A stretch of DNA of 8,368 nucleotides from contig CAMHRH010000035.1 in NCBI GenBank assembly GCA_946187605.1, forward strand, positions 1 through 8,368, given 5' to 3'. The stretch comes from an uncultured Candidatus Saccharibacteria bacterium. GTDB taxonomy: Bacteria > Patescibacteriota > Saccharimonadia > Saccharimonadales > Saccharimonadaceae. The position numbers were made by a program, and so were the translations under genes. Position 1 is the first letter of the stretch; each line of letters opens with the position of its first letter. A model generated the notes under the pieces. It was not told the origin of the DNA, made no database searches, and saw only the letters and a list, made by a program, of their open reading frames with translations. Positions 7,139 through 8,368 of the stretch are shown here, in pieces.

Positions 7139-7143
7139 TTAGG
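7121..7143. repeat. Small inverted repeat spanning the -10 box
   Basis: CCTAAA (7121-7126) and TTTAGG (7138-7143) are perfect inverted arms of six bases, 11 bases apart, enclosing most of the -10 element. It could be an operator half-site pair, but arms this short and AT-rich can also occur by chance. Confidence 0.3.
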
Positions 7144-7148
7144 TATAT

Positions 7149-8368
7149 ATGTCAGTCGGCAACGAAGGTCAAAAATATCGCCGCGCACACGATCCATACA
7201 ACGGTATGGAAGAAGCAAATATTCGCCCAAAAAATATTGCGCGGCAGGAACTTTCTGATGCCGAAAAGAATGCCTCATCTGCTAATCACAATCAAAACAA
7301 TACATCGCTTCGCTCCAGGGAGCAGAATCAACTCAGCGACAACTTCCTAAATCAGCCCCACTTTCGCAATTCTGTATCTGGCCGCCGCAATGACAGTCGT
7401 AGTAAACTTCGCACAAAATTCTCCACAAAACCAACTAGCTTCAAGAAACGTTTTGCGCCAATCGCACTTATCTTTAGCCTTATCTTTGGCGGCGGCGCAC
7501 TTTTCTATGCCACGCAGTCGTTCTTAGGCCCAAACTTATCAAATCTATATACTAATGCGACTGATATGCAGTTTACGTCATATAATGCTCGCAATCAACG
7601 CCTATTCAAATACTTACTCAATGGTGGCGATCAAATCAAAATTGGCCTCAACTTTAATAAAAAATACACCACCTTCACTCCATATATGAAAAGCCGCCTT
7701 AAGAAAAACGGCATTCAAGTCGGTTATCTAGATGCTGACGGCGTCTTCAAAACAAATCAGTTAGTCTCCACTTCAAAAACCGTCCTAAAATACAACGACG
7801 AAATCATTGATGCAAATGCATTCCAAAACAAATTCGCAAGCGACGTTAATTTTCGTGAAGCATATTACAAAGCAAAACGCGGCCGCGTTGCTGGATTTTT
7901 TGATGATTCAGCCGATATGTTTTACAAAAAACGCGGCGCCACTCGTGACATTTTTGACCAGTATAAATCCACTGGCGACGACGAAACTGATACAAAAAAT
8001 TTTCAGGACACAGTATCCGACCGCGTAACTGGCGGTGAAGGCGACATCAATACCGTCCGCCGCGACATCGATGAAGAAACCGGAGAAGAGAAAATTAATA
8101 AAAACGGCGAGGACCTCCAGACCGGCAAAGTATCCGGCGACACTCCAGAGGCAAAAGCTCGCGCAATGGTTAATAATATTGCAGGCAAAGTCTCCAACGT
8201 TGGCGTACCAGTATGCTCCGCGCTGCGTATTGCTAATATGACCGCCGTTACCGTTTCGGCCATTCAAATCGCACAAGCTACCGCCTACTTCTTAAGTCTT
8301 ATGGAACCAATTAGTAAAACTATGGCCGGTGAGGGTGATGCTTCCGGGATTAATCAGGTTCTCAATTT
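7149..8368 (+). CDS. Unassigned membrane-anchored protein of the secretion cluster (partial, 3' end missing)
   Basis: An open frame from ATG 7149 runs to the right edge without a stop (406 full codons), so the true length is unknown. Residues 1-100 are polar, rich in Asn/Arg/Gln/Ser and strongly basic just before the first transmembrane helix (about 102-121, starting FAPIALIFSLIFGG), which points to a cytoplasmic N-terminus and an exported middle part. Residues about 122-275 look folded (LNGGDQIKIGLNFNKKY, YLDADGVFKTNQL). Residues about 275-335 are highly charged, with many Asp/Glu/Gly/Lys. A second hydrophobic stretch appears near 351-387 (GVPVCSALRIANMTAVTVS onward) and may start a membrane domain continuing past the edge. 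I do not recognise the family. Its place right after virB4 suggests a role in the secretion system, for example as an envelope-spanning component, but it has its own promoter. The start is well supported by its distance from the TATAAT at 7133. Confidence 0.8.
   Translation, partial: MSVGNEGQKYRRAHDPYNGMEEANIRPKNIARQELSDAEKNASSANHNQNNTSLRSREQNQLSDNFLNQPHFRNSVSGRRNDSRSKLRTKFSTKPTSFKKRFAPIALIFSLIFGGGALFYATQSFLGPNLSNLYTNATDMQFTSYNARNQRLFKYLLNGGDQIKIGLNFNKKYTTFTPYMKSRLKKNGIQVGYLDADGVFKTNQLVSTSKTVLKYNDEIIDANAFQNKFASDVNFREAYYKAKRGRVAGFFDDSADMFYKKRGATRDIFDQYKSTGDDETDTKNFQDTVSDRVTGGEGDINTVRRDIDEETGEEKINKNGEDLQTGKVSGDTPEAKARAMVNNIAGKVSNVGVPVCSALRIANMTAVTVSAIQIAQATAYFLSLMEPISKTMAGEGDASGINQVLN

Noticed and set aside
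7908..8276. Minus-strand open frame of 122 codons opposite the last gene
   Set aside because: It is antisense to a continuous frame with good promoter support, and it has no promoter or ribosome site of its own.
1..8368. Mobile element, CRISPR array, tRNA or rRNA
   Set aside because: No transposase or integrase motifs, terminal repeats, regularly spaced direct repeats or structural-RNA sequences were seen. A conjugative element cannot be claimed without a relaxase or coupling protein.

Overview
The window looks like a chromosomal segment from a Candidate Phyla Radiation bacterium, most likely Candidatus Saccharibacteria (TM7) or a close relative. The grounds are the gene set and order (a signal-peptide VirB6/TrbL-like polytopic protein, a PrgI-family protein with a long Pro/Gln tail, a separate TraC-like protein, a VirB4 ATPase, then an unassigned membrane protein). 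The taxonomic call rests on recalled family resemblance, not on a marker gene or a search. All four complete genes read through without TGA and stop at TAA, which argues against the UGA=Gly code of Gracilibacteria and Absconditabacteria.

Layout. At the left edge (1-106, minus strand) is the N-terminal end of a divergently transcribed gene with a signal-peptide-like start. A 177-base divergent intergenic region (107-283) carries one promoter for each direction; the rightward one is almost a textbook sigma-70 promoter. Next comes a 941-residue VirB6/TrbL-like protein (284-3109), closed by a strong intrinsic terminator (3120-3154). An extended -10 element immediately follows and drives a three-gene run: PrgI-family protein (3182-4384), TraC-like protein (4396-5301) and VirB4 (5304-7097), with gaps of 11 and 2 bases and good Shine-Dalgarno sites at the second and third genes. 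After VirB4 a fresh consensus-like promoter (7110-7138) sits just before a further membrane-anchored protein (7149 to beyond the right edge).

How the genes fit together. The cluster encodes the inner-membrane and energy core of a type IV secretion-like machine: VirB6-like channel, PrgI (VirB3-like) membrane protein, TraC-like protein and VirB4 ATPase. No relaxase, coupling ATPase (VirD4), VirB11 or transposase is visible in the window, so whether it serves conjugation, protein export or host interaction cannot be decided here.

The most notable sequence-level observation is regulatory. The three plus-strand genes that begin a transcript each have a -10 box ending only 6-10 bases before the ATG, predicting leaderless or nearly leaderless mRNAs (0-4 base leaders). 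The two genes inside the operon instead have clear Shine-Dalgarno sequences.
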